From NCBI RefSeq assembly GCF_032854445.1, contig NC_088305.1:1247001-1311000 (forward strand): a stretch of 64,000 nucleotides of DNA, written 5' to 3'. The number at the start of each line of letters is the position of its first letter. The stretch's first letter is position 1. Of this stretch, positions 54,815-59,069 are shown one piece after another. Source of the stretch: Liolophura sinensis (lineage: Eukaryota > Mollusca > Polyplacophora > Chitonida > Chitonidae). Both the position numbers and the translations under genes were made by a program. The notes beneath the pieces are model-generated. The model was not told where the DNA came from, ran no database searches, and saw only the letters and a list, made by a program, of their open reading frames with translations.

Positions 54815-56911
54815 CTTACCTTTCCTTGTTGAGCACGCTGATGCACTCGCCAATCCCACAACAGGCAGAGCGTCTTCTGACACGCTTCACATGTGTAAAT
54901 GCGCTCTTTTTTCCTGTGTGTCTGCTGGTGCCGTGAGTCGGTCAAACGTCTGGACACATGTATGGTACGTGAACGTCTCTCACTGCAGGGTGGTAGTGGT
55001 TTGCGTTCCCTGATGCCTGAGCCAGTTGTCCCGTCTGGAAAATGTCCTGGCGCACCGTCGGCAAACGAACTCACCCCACTCCGAAGACTGTCCTTAGTTA
55101 GGCGCTCGGTGTGTGCTTGGCGTTGAATTATCACTAAATTATCAACTCGTGCTGCCATTGGGCAAATGTGTGGGCCATGATTTGCTTTGAGGAGAGATGC
55201 CATCCGCTAACACTTTCTAAGCCGTTTTGTACGCGCTGCTCCACCAAATATCAAGCACTTGGACGGTTGCACACTTGTGATGGGGGTTCTCCTTTCCTTC
55301 TGTCGTCAGCGAATGGTGAATCGGAGAAAATTCCACGGTTTTAGCTACAGCGACACGATTCTCCCTATCTCCCAACCGTCTATTTATCCCCTCAACGCGC
55401 ACCTCAACGAAATTCGAACGCCAACACCGAGTGCGGGATCATTTTTTTCCTCAGCATCTGCGTTTCTTGATCTGCTCGTTGCTCATTGGTAATTTTTGTC
55501 GCAACAGAGCTGCTCAACCCAGCCTTACAAGCCCACATTTCGCTCACTGGTAGCTCATTGGTCCACCCGCCTCCCACTGGAGGACGCAGTGCGAACGTCA
55601 ACGAAATCCGAAGGGACAATCCAGCCCACCCATTGGTCCGTTTTGGTGCACCACAGCTCATCACTCAACTCTACAAGCCGACCAATCGTTATATCATAAT
55701 CTACTATGCTATGCTATGCTATACTATAGCATACAGAGCGCGGACTCAACGAAACATGGTATTCTTAGGGGATTCTCCGTCCTCCTCCTTCGCAATCCGA
55801 TACTTCGACGCAGTATATTAAGAACATTGAACGATAGTGCAGTTCTCACGTGCTTGTATACATTTTGTTTCCTTTGGTAAAATAAGAGGCTCATGCAGGC
55901 TTCCTCTCCGACCGTAGGTGGAAAGGTCTGCCAGCAACCTGCGGATGGTCGTGGGTTTCCCGCGGGCTCTGCCCGGTTTCCTCCCACCATAATGCTGACC
56001 GCCGTCGTATAAGTGAAATATTCTTGAGTACGGCGTAAAACACCAATCAAATAAATAAATAAATAAAATAACATAGTGGTGAGTGGGCTTTATCGGCTTC
56101 CATAGAAAGCTGTACATTACTGATGTAAATAAGTCGACGAGCTCTGTGAGTGTAGCAGCTCTCTCCCAGCGGAAGTAGCGCATCATCTCCACCCGGGGCA
56201 GGTTGAACTGTTCTTCTAGGTAATTAGTTAGGTAGACGCTGGGATGAGAACTTCTGTCGGACAAACTGGACGTCCGCGCCAGGAAAGACATCTGCTCAAC
56301 AACGAAACAGGATTGATTGATTGATTGATTGATCGATGGTTGATAGACAACCTGATTGATTGATAGACTACCTGATTGACTGATAGACTACCTGAATGAT
56401 TCATTCATTGTTAAGTCAAAATTTTAAACGCTGTCACAATGCTTAGGTTTTGGTTTTAGAAGTTGAAATTTTCATACTTTCGTCTGAAGACAACAATAAT
56501 GAGGTGGTCAAAATTTCATTTTACAAGGCTTGAAAATAAGCTGTAATATCAAGTTTCAAATTTTCCCTTAAGTCGTATAAGTGTATATATTCTTGTAGGA
56601 GTTATTCTCCATTAGATAATACGAAGATATTGTTTTGCCTGTCTCAGTTATGAGCCATAACTGAGTATTGTTTACTGCTGTGTAGGATCTACAGCAAAAA
56701 ACACACAGTGTATGTCTGACATATGTAGATCCCCAAGGAAACGAACGAACAAACAGGTGGATAATAAACTTACCTCGACGAGGTTATAGAAATGTGTGAT
56801 TTGTCCAACGACATTGGTTTCTTCTGACATGACTGGTCCGATAACAGCTAGCTTTGTGGGGAGTTCTGTCACCGCCTCGGACAGTCGTCGTGCCGCCAAT
56901 CCGGGGTTACC
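29865..56911 (-). CDS. GABBR2: Metabotropic GABA-B receptor, subunit-2-like (14 exons seen, partial)
   Basis: Class C G-protein-coupled receptor of the plasma membrane. In the family, subunit 2 pairs with subunit 1 and couples to Gi/o. The join, 5' to 3', is 56911-56774, 56291-56121, 49810-49703, 48893-48828, 41510-41316, 40984-40748, 40097-40034, 38906-38823, 35417-35267, 34412-34280, 33882-33775, 32816-32694, 31597-31262, 30015-29865, giving about 688 codons with agreeing phases. The first eight exons give the bilobed ligand-binding domain from its first lobe onward. Exons 9-13 give TM1-TM7, and exon 14 starts the tail. Subunit-2-like signatures are [27 protein letters not shown] and the FIPK end of TM7. 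The signal peptide, first LBD exons and most of the coiled-coil tail are missing: the 5' part probably lies beyond the window and the 3' part was not found. A diverged paralogue of GABBR2 is possible. Confidence 0.93.
30803..30855. repeat. 20-bp repeat carrying TGACGTCA, three copies
   Basis: GTGACGTCATTGCGGT-type units in the intron after x13. Two copies contain a perfect CRE palindrome. Confidence 0.7.
31060..31216 (+). mobile_element. SINE-A, 5'-truncated, in an intron 46 bp from exon x13
   Basis: Mid-body, core and (AAAT) tail. Oriented opposite to the receptor gene. Confidence 0.85.
31262..31597 (-). CDS. GABBR2: GABA-B receptor exon x13 (TM5-TM7)
   Basis: 112 codons, phase 0 to 0. Acceptor ATTCTAAAATAG (purine-rich, weak), donor AAG|GTGAGA. 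Encodes [37 protein letters not shown]6 ([15 protein letters not shown]) and TM7 ([20 protein letters not shown]). The IPALNDS loop points to subunit 2 rather than subunit 1. Confidence 0.95.
31598..32693. other. Intron between x12 and x13
   Basis: A block near 32230-32320 (CAAATGTGTCCAAATTTCAA-like) has a diverged inverted relative at about 935-1000. A possible tRNA-like SINE head starts at 32450 (TAGCCCAATTGGTAGAG, GGAGTTCAAATC). No exon is seen. Confidence 0.5.
32694..32816 (-). CDS. GABBR2: GABA-B receptor exon x12 (TM4)
   Basis: 41 codons, phase 0 to 0. Acceptor TTCGTGTCTTGCAG, donor AAG|GTAAGA. Encodes SLRDHKLF and TM4 ([19 protein letters not shown]), then [13 protein letters not shown]. 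Confidence 0.95.
33775..33882 (-). CDS. GABBR2: GABA-B receptor exon x11 (TM3)
   Basis: 36 codons, phase 0 to 0. Acceptor GTAAATGTTTGCAG, donor AAG|GTAAAT. Encodes [18 protein letters not shown] and [10 protein letters not shown], the strongest family signature in the gene. Confidence 0.96.
33935..34279. repeat. Tandem copies of the x10 exon end and 5' splice site
   Basis: About eight to nine units of 36-40 bp in the intron after x10. On the minus strand most units read TGTGTATG|GTAAGATCT, like the true donor. Two also carry the preceding exon codons (CAGCTGTCGACATGTCCT ~ AVDMS) at about 33983-34015 and 34132-34165. Some units have lost the GT context (34096, CATACAC after TTAA). Confidence 0.9.
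34280..34412 (-). CDS. GABBR2: GABA-B receptor exon x10 (TM2)
   Basis: 133 nt, phase 2 to 0. Acceptor GATCTTCCCTACAG, donor ATG|GTAAGA. Begins [17 protein letters not shown] and ends AVDMSYLCM, immediately followed by VRTW of x11. The last ~30 nt and the donor are repeated in the downstream intron. Confidence 0.95.
34610..34712 (+). mobile_element. SINE-A fragment
   Basis: Diverged body with a C-run, then GTACGGCGTAAAACACCAAA. Confidence 0.65.
35267..35417 (-). CDS. GABBR2: GABA-B receptor exon x9 (linker and TM1)
   Basis: 151 nt, phase 1 to 2. Acceptor TTTCTCTTTCTTTTAG, donor ATCAG|GTACGA. Encodes the linker RKPPQDR, then TM1 ([20 protein letters not shown]) and the first intracellular loop NIIYRDI. 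Confidence 0.92.
35505..35605 (+). mobile_element. SINE-B, 5' piece of an interrupted copy
   Basis: Body GGCGGCAGTACTTTTGCGAC to ATGAATGAAAAATTGTTT. Continues at 35880 after the nested SINE-A. Confidence 0.7.
35623..35879 (-). mobile_element. SINE-A, full length, nested in SINE-B
   Basis: Complete from the (TTTA)n tail to a head ending CCAACTGAGCCACGGAGGCC. AATTGT-like sequence on both sides (35630 region and 35883) fits a short target duplication. Confidence 0.9.
35880..35911 (+). mobile_element. SINE-B, 3' piece
   Basis: AAGAATTGTCAGGTATGACG then TTAAACACCAAG, the family 3' end. It runs directly into the CATA microsatellite. Confidence 0.75.
35912..35998. repeat. (CATA)n microsatellite
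   Basis: CATA repeats with CACA interruptions, seeded at the SINE-B tail. Confidence 0.97.
35999..37430. other. Intron sequence between x8 and x9, nothing recognised
   Basis: No exon, SINE or clear repeat was recognised. Short frames on both strands overlap each other. Confidence 0.45.
37431..37700. repeat. GC-rich minisatellite with 9-bp sub-unit
   Basis: Unit of about 27 bp, GTGAGCACTGTGAGTACTGC plus GCGCACC, built on 9-bp GTGAGCACT-like pieces. All lengths are multiples of three, so frames stay open on both strands (e.g. 37387-37923 minus, 37426-37716 plus). These are not treated as genes. Confidence 0.9.
38335..38433. repeat. Dispersed copy of a piece of the 59-64 kb duplicated unit
   Basis: CATTGAAAACCGTTGACTGT to CTTTGGTAGTTTGTGTT aligns with about 59452-59550 and 61812-61905 in the same orientation, roughly 80% by eye. 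Confidence 0.7.
38430..38822. repeat. Tandem copies of the x8 exon end and 5' splice site
   Basis: About nine units of 44-46 bp directly downstream of x8. On the minus strand the unit is TTTAAATGGGCAGTGGATCC TACCTCTATATGGGACG followed by GTAAGTG. This matches the last 40 nt of x8 plus its donor. Four units besides the true donor keep G(A)TG|GTAAGT or ACG|GTAAGT, one has GC at the donor, and others read CAGTATGAATG without a donor. Confidence 0.93.
38823..38906 (-). CDS. GABBR2: GABA-B receptor exon x8 (LBD end)
   Basis: 84 nt, phase 1 to 1. Acceptor TTGATTTCAG, donor GGATG|GTAAGT. Encodes [13 protein letters not shown] and VDPTSIWDG. The split glycine codon is completed by x9. The last 40 nt and the donor are the founder-like unit of the array at 38430-38822. 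Confidence 0.88.
39046..39408. mobile_element. Possible MITE with short terminal inverted repeats
   Basis: GTTCCACAAAGCGATCG at the left and CGCTTTGTGAAACAA at the right are inverted copies over about 13 bp. It has no coding capacity that I recognise. Confidence 0.4.
40034..40097 (-). CDS. GABBR2: GABA-B receptor exon x7 (LBD, 64 nt)
   Basis: 21 codons plus one base, phase 0 to 1. Acceptor TTTCTCCCCCAG, donor AAAG|GTAATG. Encodes [20 protein letters not shown]. Confidence 0.88.
40270..40431 (+). mobile_element. SINE-A, 5'-truncated
   Basis: Intron between x6 and x7. Intact core TAAGTGAAATATTCTTGAGT and tail. Confidence 0.88.
40748..40984 (-). CDS. GABBR2: GABA-B receptor exon x6 (LBD)
   Basis: 79 codons, phase 0 to 0. 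Acceptor GGGATTTGCAG, donor TCG|GTAAGT. Contains [19 protein letters not shown], the conserved 'YDxxWxxxxALN' helix, and ends ITFTGVS before the 'GxVxFxxxGxRxG' loop of x7. Confidence 0.92.
41080..41285 (+). mobile_element. SINE-A fragments with duplicated tails
   Basis: A truncated core at about 41085-41150 is followed by several (AAAT)n-separated partial 3' ends (TATCAATCAAATAAATAAA) up to 31 bp from the x5 donor. Confidence 0.7.
41316..41510 (-). CDS. GABBR2: GABA-B receptor exon x5 (LBD)
   Basis: 65 codons, phase 0 to 0. Acceptor GGCAATGTTTCAG, donor AGA|GTATGT. Starts [18 protein letters not shown] and ends KTTVSGR. It directly follows YVFCE of x4, as 'FC(C/E)AY' in the family. The acceptor is the last member of a 4.2-kb array of acceptor copies. 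Confidence 0.9.
41511..44275. repeat. 66-bp array of copies of the x5 acceptor and exon start, block 1
   Basis: About 38 regular units (41811-44275), plus irregular ones nearest to x5. On the minus strand the unit reads CCAATAAAAATGACTGATAA TCATCTATTGGCAATGTTTT AG|TCGTATCGAAATGGTCTGTATG. The part after AG codes SYRNGLYAP, parallel to AYHQGLYGP of x5. Units beside the exon are closer still: AHHQGLAP (41680-41705), AYFQCLFGP (41625-41651), TYRKGL (41555-41575). ACTGAT is a branch-point-like element in each unit. Confidence 0.95.
44276..44540. repeat. Irregular junction between the two acceptor arrays
   Basis: Diverged units such as ACAGACCCTGCCGGTAGGCC and GGGGAAGTACAGACCCGGTG, intermediate between blocks 1 and 2. 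Confidence 0.6.
44541..45715. repeat. 65-bp array of copies of the x5 acceptor and exon start, block 2
   Basis: 18 units. On the minus strand the unit reads AATGTCCCCTTGGCAATGTC ACAG|GCGTGCTGACGGGAGCTATACGGCCCC. Aligned with x5 (GCGTACCATCAGGGTCTTTACGGCCCC), the first codon, the spacing and TAYGGCCCC are kept while codon three is TGA. Polymorphisms such as TGGCATTGTCAAAGGG recur, so sub-blocks were re-amplified. Confidence 0.93.
45905..45995 (+). mobile_element. SINE-A, 5'-truncated
   Basis: CATAATGCTGGCCGCCTTCG to an (AAAT)n tail, at the outer edge of the acceptor array. Confidence 0.82.
45996..46867. other. Intron sequence between x4 and x5, nothing recognised
   Basis: No frame, repeat or splice-framed segment stood out. 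Confidence 0.45.
46868..47297. repeat. Degenerate ~26-bp repeat, split by a SINE
   Basis: Units like TTTTATGACACTGCTTCAGG ATACTG recur irregularly on both sides of the SINE-A at 46995-47118. Confidence 0.7.
46995..47118 (+). mobile_element. SINE-A, 5'-truncated
   Basis: Body from GGTGGTCATAAGTTTCGCTC to a short tail; ATTACATC occurs on both sides. Confidence 0.82.
47755..47831 (+). mobile_element. SINE-B, 3' part
   Basis: GGCGGGATAGACTCACTCTG ... CCAAACACCAAGCATACAT, the family 3' end, running into the CA-repeat. Confidence 0.65.
47832..48273. repeat. (CA)n / CACACG microsatellite
   Basis: About 440 bp of CA repeats with CG, CC and AT interruptions. Long Thr/His and Cys/Val frames on both strands are artefacts. 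Confidence 0.98.
48309..48447. mobile_element. MITE-like element
   Basis: The left end TGGGCCTAGTTTCAGAAAGG and the right end (complement) TGGCCCAGTTTCATCAAAA are inverted repeats. Inner GTCGTACGATA / TTATCGTACATGA also pair. 139 bp, in the intron between x4 and x5. Confidence 0.65.
48828..48893 (-). CDS. GABBR2: GABA-B receptor exon x4 (LBD, 22 codons)
   Basis: Phase 0 to 0. Acceptor TTCTTTGTTCTTCAG, donor GAG|GTAAGG. Encodes [11 protein letters not shown] and YVFCE, a family hallmark. A partial copy of this exon and its acceptor lies immediately upstream (48894-48965). Confidence 0.9.
48894..48965 (-). pseudogene. Partial duplicate of exon x4 and its acceptor
   Basis: From a TTTTAG at 48964-48966 the sequence reads [16 protein letters not shown], parallel to [16 protein letters not shown] in x4, at a spacing of 70 bp. 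The part matching the end of x4 has become the polypyrimidine tract of the x4 acceptor. There is no donor. Entry in phase 0 would meet TGA at the third codon. Confidence 0.8.
49387..49515 (-). mobile_element. SINE-A, highly diverged
   Basis: ATTATTTATTTAATTGTTCT then AACGCCATACTGAAGAA and GGAGGAAAACGGGATAAACC keep the family order at low identity. Confidence 0.5.
49703..49810 (-). CDS. GABBR2: GABA-B receptor exon x3 (LBD)
   Basis: 36 codons, phase 0 to 0. Acceptor TTTTGTTCACAG, donor AAG|GTAAGA. Encodes [17 protein letters not shown] and the end QISRLK, which leads into the conserved 'D.RII.G.F' strand of x4. Confidence 0.85.
50130..50440. repeat. ~65-bp tandem repeat, five diverged copies
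   Basis: Core CAAGTCGATACGACAAATTG then CACCGTGTGAA..GCGGCTAATGGAACAGAGCTTG, in the intron between x2 and x3. I could not match it to exon sequence. Confidence 0.8.
51127..51272 (-). mobile_element. SINE-A, 5'-truncated
   Basis: (TTTA)n tail, core with a 1-base deletion, and GGCCAGCATTATAGTGGGAG. Confidence 0.85.
51612..51745. repeat. (ATACT)n pentanucleotide array 1
   Basis: ATACT with ATACC and CACT variants. Confidence 0.97.
52278..52572. repeat. (ATACT)n pentanucleotide array 2
   Basis: Same unit and same internal variant run (ATACC)n, ATACTACACC as array 1, in the same orientation. It borders the inverted-repeat element. Confidence 0.97.
52715..52975 (+). repeat. Left inverted repeat of the 3.1-kb element
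   Basis: GTCGGCTTGTAGATTTGAGT ... GGTTGAGCAGCCAATCGCGC ... AAGAAACACAAG. Inverted counterpart at 55400-55685, about 70-75% identical by eye. Contains internal CCAATGRGCGACGAG sub-repeats. Confidence 0.82.
52812..53354 (-). pseudogene. Polymerase-associated protein remnant of the Polinton-like element
   Basis: A 180-codon frame. The first ~115 codons look protein-like ([42 protein letters not shown]). The last part runs into the inverted repeat and is non-coding in style. The upstream continuation is in other frames (53400-53936), so the gene is broken by frameshifts. Confidence 0.5.
53400..53936 (-). pseudogene. Upstream remnant of the same transposon protein, two frames
   Basis: 53936-53661 ([21 protein letters not shown]) is followed, after a frame change near 53690, by a second stretch with GEHTDVEF and LFLVNFFAS. 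At least one frameshift and one stop separate it from the 53354 frame. It is described as seen and not joined. Confidence 0.45.
53937..54772. other. Interior of the 3.1-kb element, nothing recognised
   Basis: GC-rich sequence without a frame I can assign. A 20-bp duplication (TATCACCCTGTCGTAAGT) lies at about 54613-54650. Confidence 0.4.
54773..54812. repeat. (GT)20 microsatellite
   Basis: 40 bp of GT repeats inside the transposon-like block. Confidence 0.97.
54830..55203 (-). pseudogene. C2H2 zinc-finger remnant, frameshifted
   Basis: One frame has [18 protein letters not shown] (about 55075-55020). Another has [11 protein letters not shown] ... VHQRAQQ (about 54910-54835). Cys-Cys ... His spacing is finger-like, but the fingers lie in different frames and one lacks its second His. 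Probably part of the transposon. Confidence 0.45.
55400..55685 (-). repeat. Right inverted repeat of the 3.1-kb element
   Basis: Inverted counterpart of 52715-52975, ending near GTCGGCTTGTAGAGTTGAGT (complement). Confidence 0.82.
55697..55737. repeat. ATGCT/ATACT pentanucleotide array 3
   Basis: CTATGCTATGCTATGCTATA, same strand sense as arrays 1 and 2. It is followed by GCGGACTCAACGAAACATGG, similar to GCGGACTGAAAGACATATGG after array 2. Confidence 0.85.
55897..56072 (+). mobile_element. SINE-A, 5'-truncated, 48 bp from exon x2
   Basis: Very well kept mid-body, core and (AAAT)n tail, so probably a young insertion in the x2-x3 intron. Confidence 0.9.
56121..56291 (-). CDS. GABBR2: GABA-B receptor exon x2 (LBD)
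   Basis: 57 codons, phase 0 to 0. Acceptor TTGAGCAG. Starts [20 protein letters not shown] and ends near [13 protein letters not shown], matching the family block before lobe 2. The donor is the weakest in the gene (TCA|GTAATG) and was chosen for phase and alignment length. Confidence 0.8.
56311..56400. repeat. (ATTG)n and 24-26-bp repeat
   Basis: GATTGATTGATTGATTGATT then ATAGACTACCTGATTGACTG-type units, next to the x2 acceptor. Confidence 0.85.
56774..56911 (-). CDS. GABBR2: GABA-B receptor exon x1 (LBD)
   Basis: 46 codons, phase 0 at both ends. Acceptor CTGTTCACAG, donor GAG|GTAAGT. Encodes [11 protein letters not shown] and HFYNLVE, the lobe-1 segment that precedes the 'LSFxAxTxxLSD' strand in the family. 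Confidence 0.85.
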
Positions 56912-57000
56912 CTGTGAACAGGCCAGACTTTCTTAACGCCAGAGTTCACCTAATCAAGAGGGCTCATTTGGTCCTGGGTCATCTTTCACGTTAAATTCAC

Positions 57001-57048
57001 TTAGTGCTAGTCCAGAACACATCGGATTGTGTTCTGGACTAGCACTAA
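57001..57048. repeat. Perfect 21-bp inverted repeat, 6-nt loop
   Basis: TTAGTGCTAGTCCAGAACAC(A) at 57001-57021 is exactly complementary to 57028-57048. The loop is TCGGAT. It lies 90 bp upstream of exon x1 in gene sense. Confidence 0.95.
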
Positions 57049-57147
57049 GAGAATCAGAGAACGCAAACAACCACCACATTGCGTCAGCATTTTGCAAGTA
57101 CAAATAGACAAAACAACTGTGAAGTATCACGGAAAATGTGTGATTGC

Positions 57148-57317
57148 GATTGATGTTTTACGCCGTGCTCAAGAGTATTTCACTTATACGATGGCGGCCA
57201 GCATTATGGTGAGAGGAAACCGGGCACAGCCCGGGGGAAACCCACGACCATCCGCAGATTGCTGGCAGACCTTCCCACTTACGGCCGGAGCTAACAAACT
57301 GAGCCACGGAGGCCCCT
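57148..57317 (-). mobile_element. SINE-A with internal deletion
   Basis: Core and body to CTTACGGCCGGAG, then directly the head CTAACAAACTGAGCCACGG. About 80 bp of the standard body is missing. Confidence 0.85.
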
Positions 57318-57611
57318 ATCACGGAAAAGGACAAAAGAGTGCCGTATTGTTTTACATGCATGTATATGATTTTGCCTGATAGAACATTTGATATCCACTG
57401 GAGGTATACTGTCTGGGGAAGGACAATGAAACATGGTTACAATAACCTCATATGATAGCAGTCGCTTTAATATGAGTGGAGGAAGCCGGGCTCTTCGGGG
57501 TAAACCATCGACCGTTGACAAGCTATTGACGAATTTTTTTTCTCTTGCACAGGCTTTTGTACATATTTATATTAATACCGGCGGCTTCTTGCACAAAGCA
57601 ATCAATACTTT

Positions 57612-57682
57612 AGGTTGATTGTAACTACCTTGCCATCATATGTTTTCCACAGGTGTCGCCATGATGGTTACAATCAACTTAA
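57612..57682. repeat. Imperfect inverted repeat
   Basis: GGTTGATTGTAAC..CCATCAT pairs with ATGATGGTTACAATCAACT, with a 7-nt bulge and ~20-nt loop. Confidence 0.7.
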
Positions 57683-57951
57683 CTACAATCGACTCCTCGG
57701 TTTGGTCAAACTCTTTTGTTTCCAAGACTACACGAACAATGAGACCTATGGAATTCGCAAATTATCTGTCCAGGGCCAGGCCTCAACCCGCGTCTCCTGT
57801 ATATCGCGGTTGAATTCACCCATCTCATAACTTCCCATCAATATACATATAAATCAGGCTGTACGGCTGAACATTTGTGTAATCTGAGTATTGTTAGGTT
57901 TGTTTAGGTTACATGCCGAAGACTGGTGGTTTACTCCTGCTGATCCGGTTC

Positions 57952-58005
57952 AATCTACCCACTAAAATTACCACCGTCGTATAAGTAAAATACTCTTGAG
58001 GAAAA
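57952..58005 (+). mobile_element. SINE-A 3' fragment
   Basis: CACCGTCGTATAAGTAAAAT then ACTCTTGAGGAAAAC. Confidence 0.5.
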
Positions 58006-59069
58006 CTTTAAATAAGTAAAGTGGTTACTTTATTAAATAAATAAACAAAATTGTTTCTTACATTTACATGCATCTATTGTTATTTTTCTTTCATACTCAA
58101 CTTATTTTTAATCGAAACACGACAAATGTCATGTTGATATTGCGTCTCTGACACAGTGTCAAAGTCAATAGCTAAGTAAGTGTGACATTCAAAGTTCCAA
58201 GCCTAATACCGGGTGCCTCCACACCACGCGCTCCAGTGTCCATAACGAGGACGATCCTTGACGTCCTGAAAATTTCTCAGACGCAGTGCTATAATCGTGT
58301 TTCGGTGACAATGTATGCGCCTCACAACTTCTTGTTGAGTTGATTCTCTGAAAAGTATGCTGACGGCTTGATTCCTTTCATTACACGTCACGATAGAGTG
58401 ACATGAGGTCGTGTTGACGTCACACGACGTCATGTTCGCATGACATGACGTCATGGTGGCAAGACATGACGTTACAGAACATTACAGAACCGCTTGGGGG
58501 GGAGGGGGGCGTGTTTACATAAGGTTTAAATAGGGTCTAGATTGTATCTTAAGTTGTTAAAAAAAAAAAAACGGCTTGTCAGCTATAGTCATGATTCTAG
58601 AGATACTGGAAGCCGTACATCATATTTCCGTTACAAAATTTGGCCTTGGAAACTGTTTTATACCAGTTAAATGCCTGGATATGGATTTGGTATACTCGTC
58701 TATGTATCATATATATTCCCCGAAAGAAATCACCAAATTTCAAAGACGGGGACATTTTTCATATCCCTGACGCTGTTCAGGGCCCAGGGTTCTAAGTCAA
58801 ATTTCCAAGAGTGCTATTGCACTGTATATACCAATAACACTCACGTCTATCAATTCCCATTATCTGTTGAAAACCGTCAAACGCTTCCGTCAAATAGTCT
58901 TAAATGTATCCTTCGTCGTTATTACGATATTTAAGGAATCGAACTTTCACTGAACTGTAAACCACGACCCCTTGAGAGTTTAATAAGGCAATCACTAGAG
59001 GCGCAAAACACCATATGAATAGAAATAATTGTCACCCATCATTATCTCTGTCAACCTAATTCGAACATG
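58006..59069. other. Non-coding stretch 5' of x1
   Basis: Contains the GACGTCA cluster. Upstream exons of the minus-strand receptor could lie here but none was recognised. Confidence 0.45.
58413..58475. repeat. Cluster of GACGTCA motifs
   Basis: TTGACGTCAC, CGACGTCATG, TGACGTCATG and TGACGTTAC lie within 63 bp; compare 26460-26515. Confidence 0.5.

Larger units (their letters stand above)
52590..55690 (-). mobile_element. Decayed Polinton-like element with long inverted repeats
   Basis: A GC-richer 3.1-kb block bounded by inverted repeats (52715-52975 and 55400-55685) inside the intron between x2 and x3. Minus-strand remnants are frameshifted. They include a peptide at about 53936-53420 and one at 53354-52980 with the sequence HFSYI, a type seen next to or within family-B DNA polymerases of large self-replicating transposons, and a C2H2-like remnant at 54830-55203. 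Polintons are normally 15-20 kb, so this would be an internally deleted relic. The family assignment is from memory of protein style and is tentative. Confidence 0.5.

Noticed and set aside
57158-57361. Short minus frame MHVKQYGTLL... as a receptor 5' exon
   Set aside because: It is a SINE-A translation; the same peptide style appears in other SINE-A copies.
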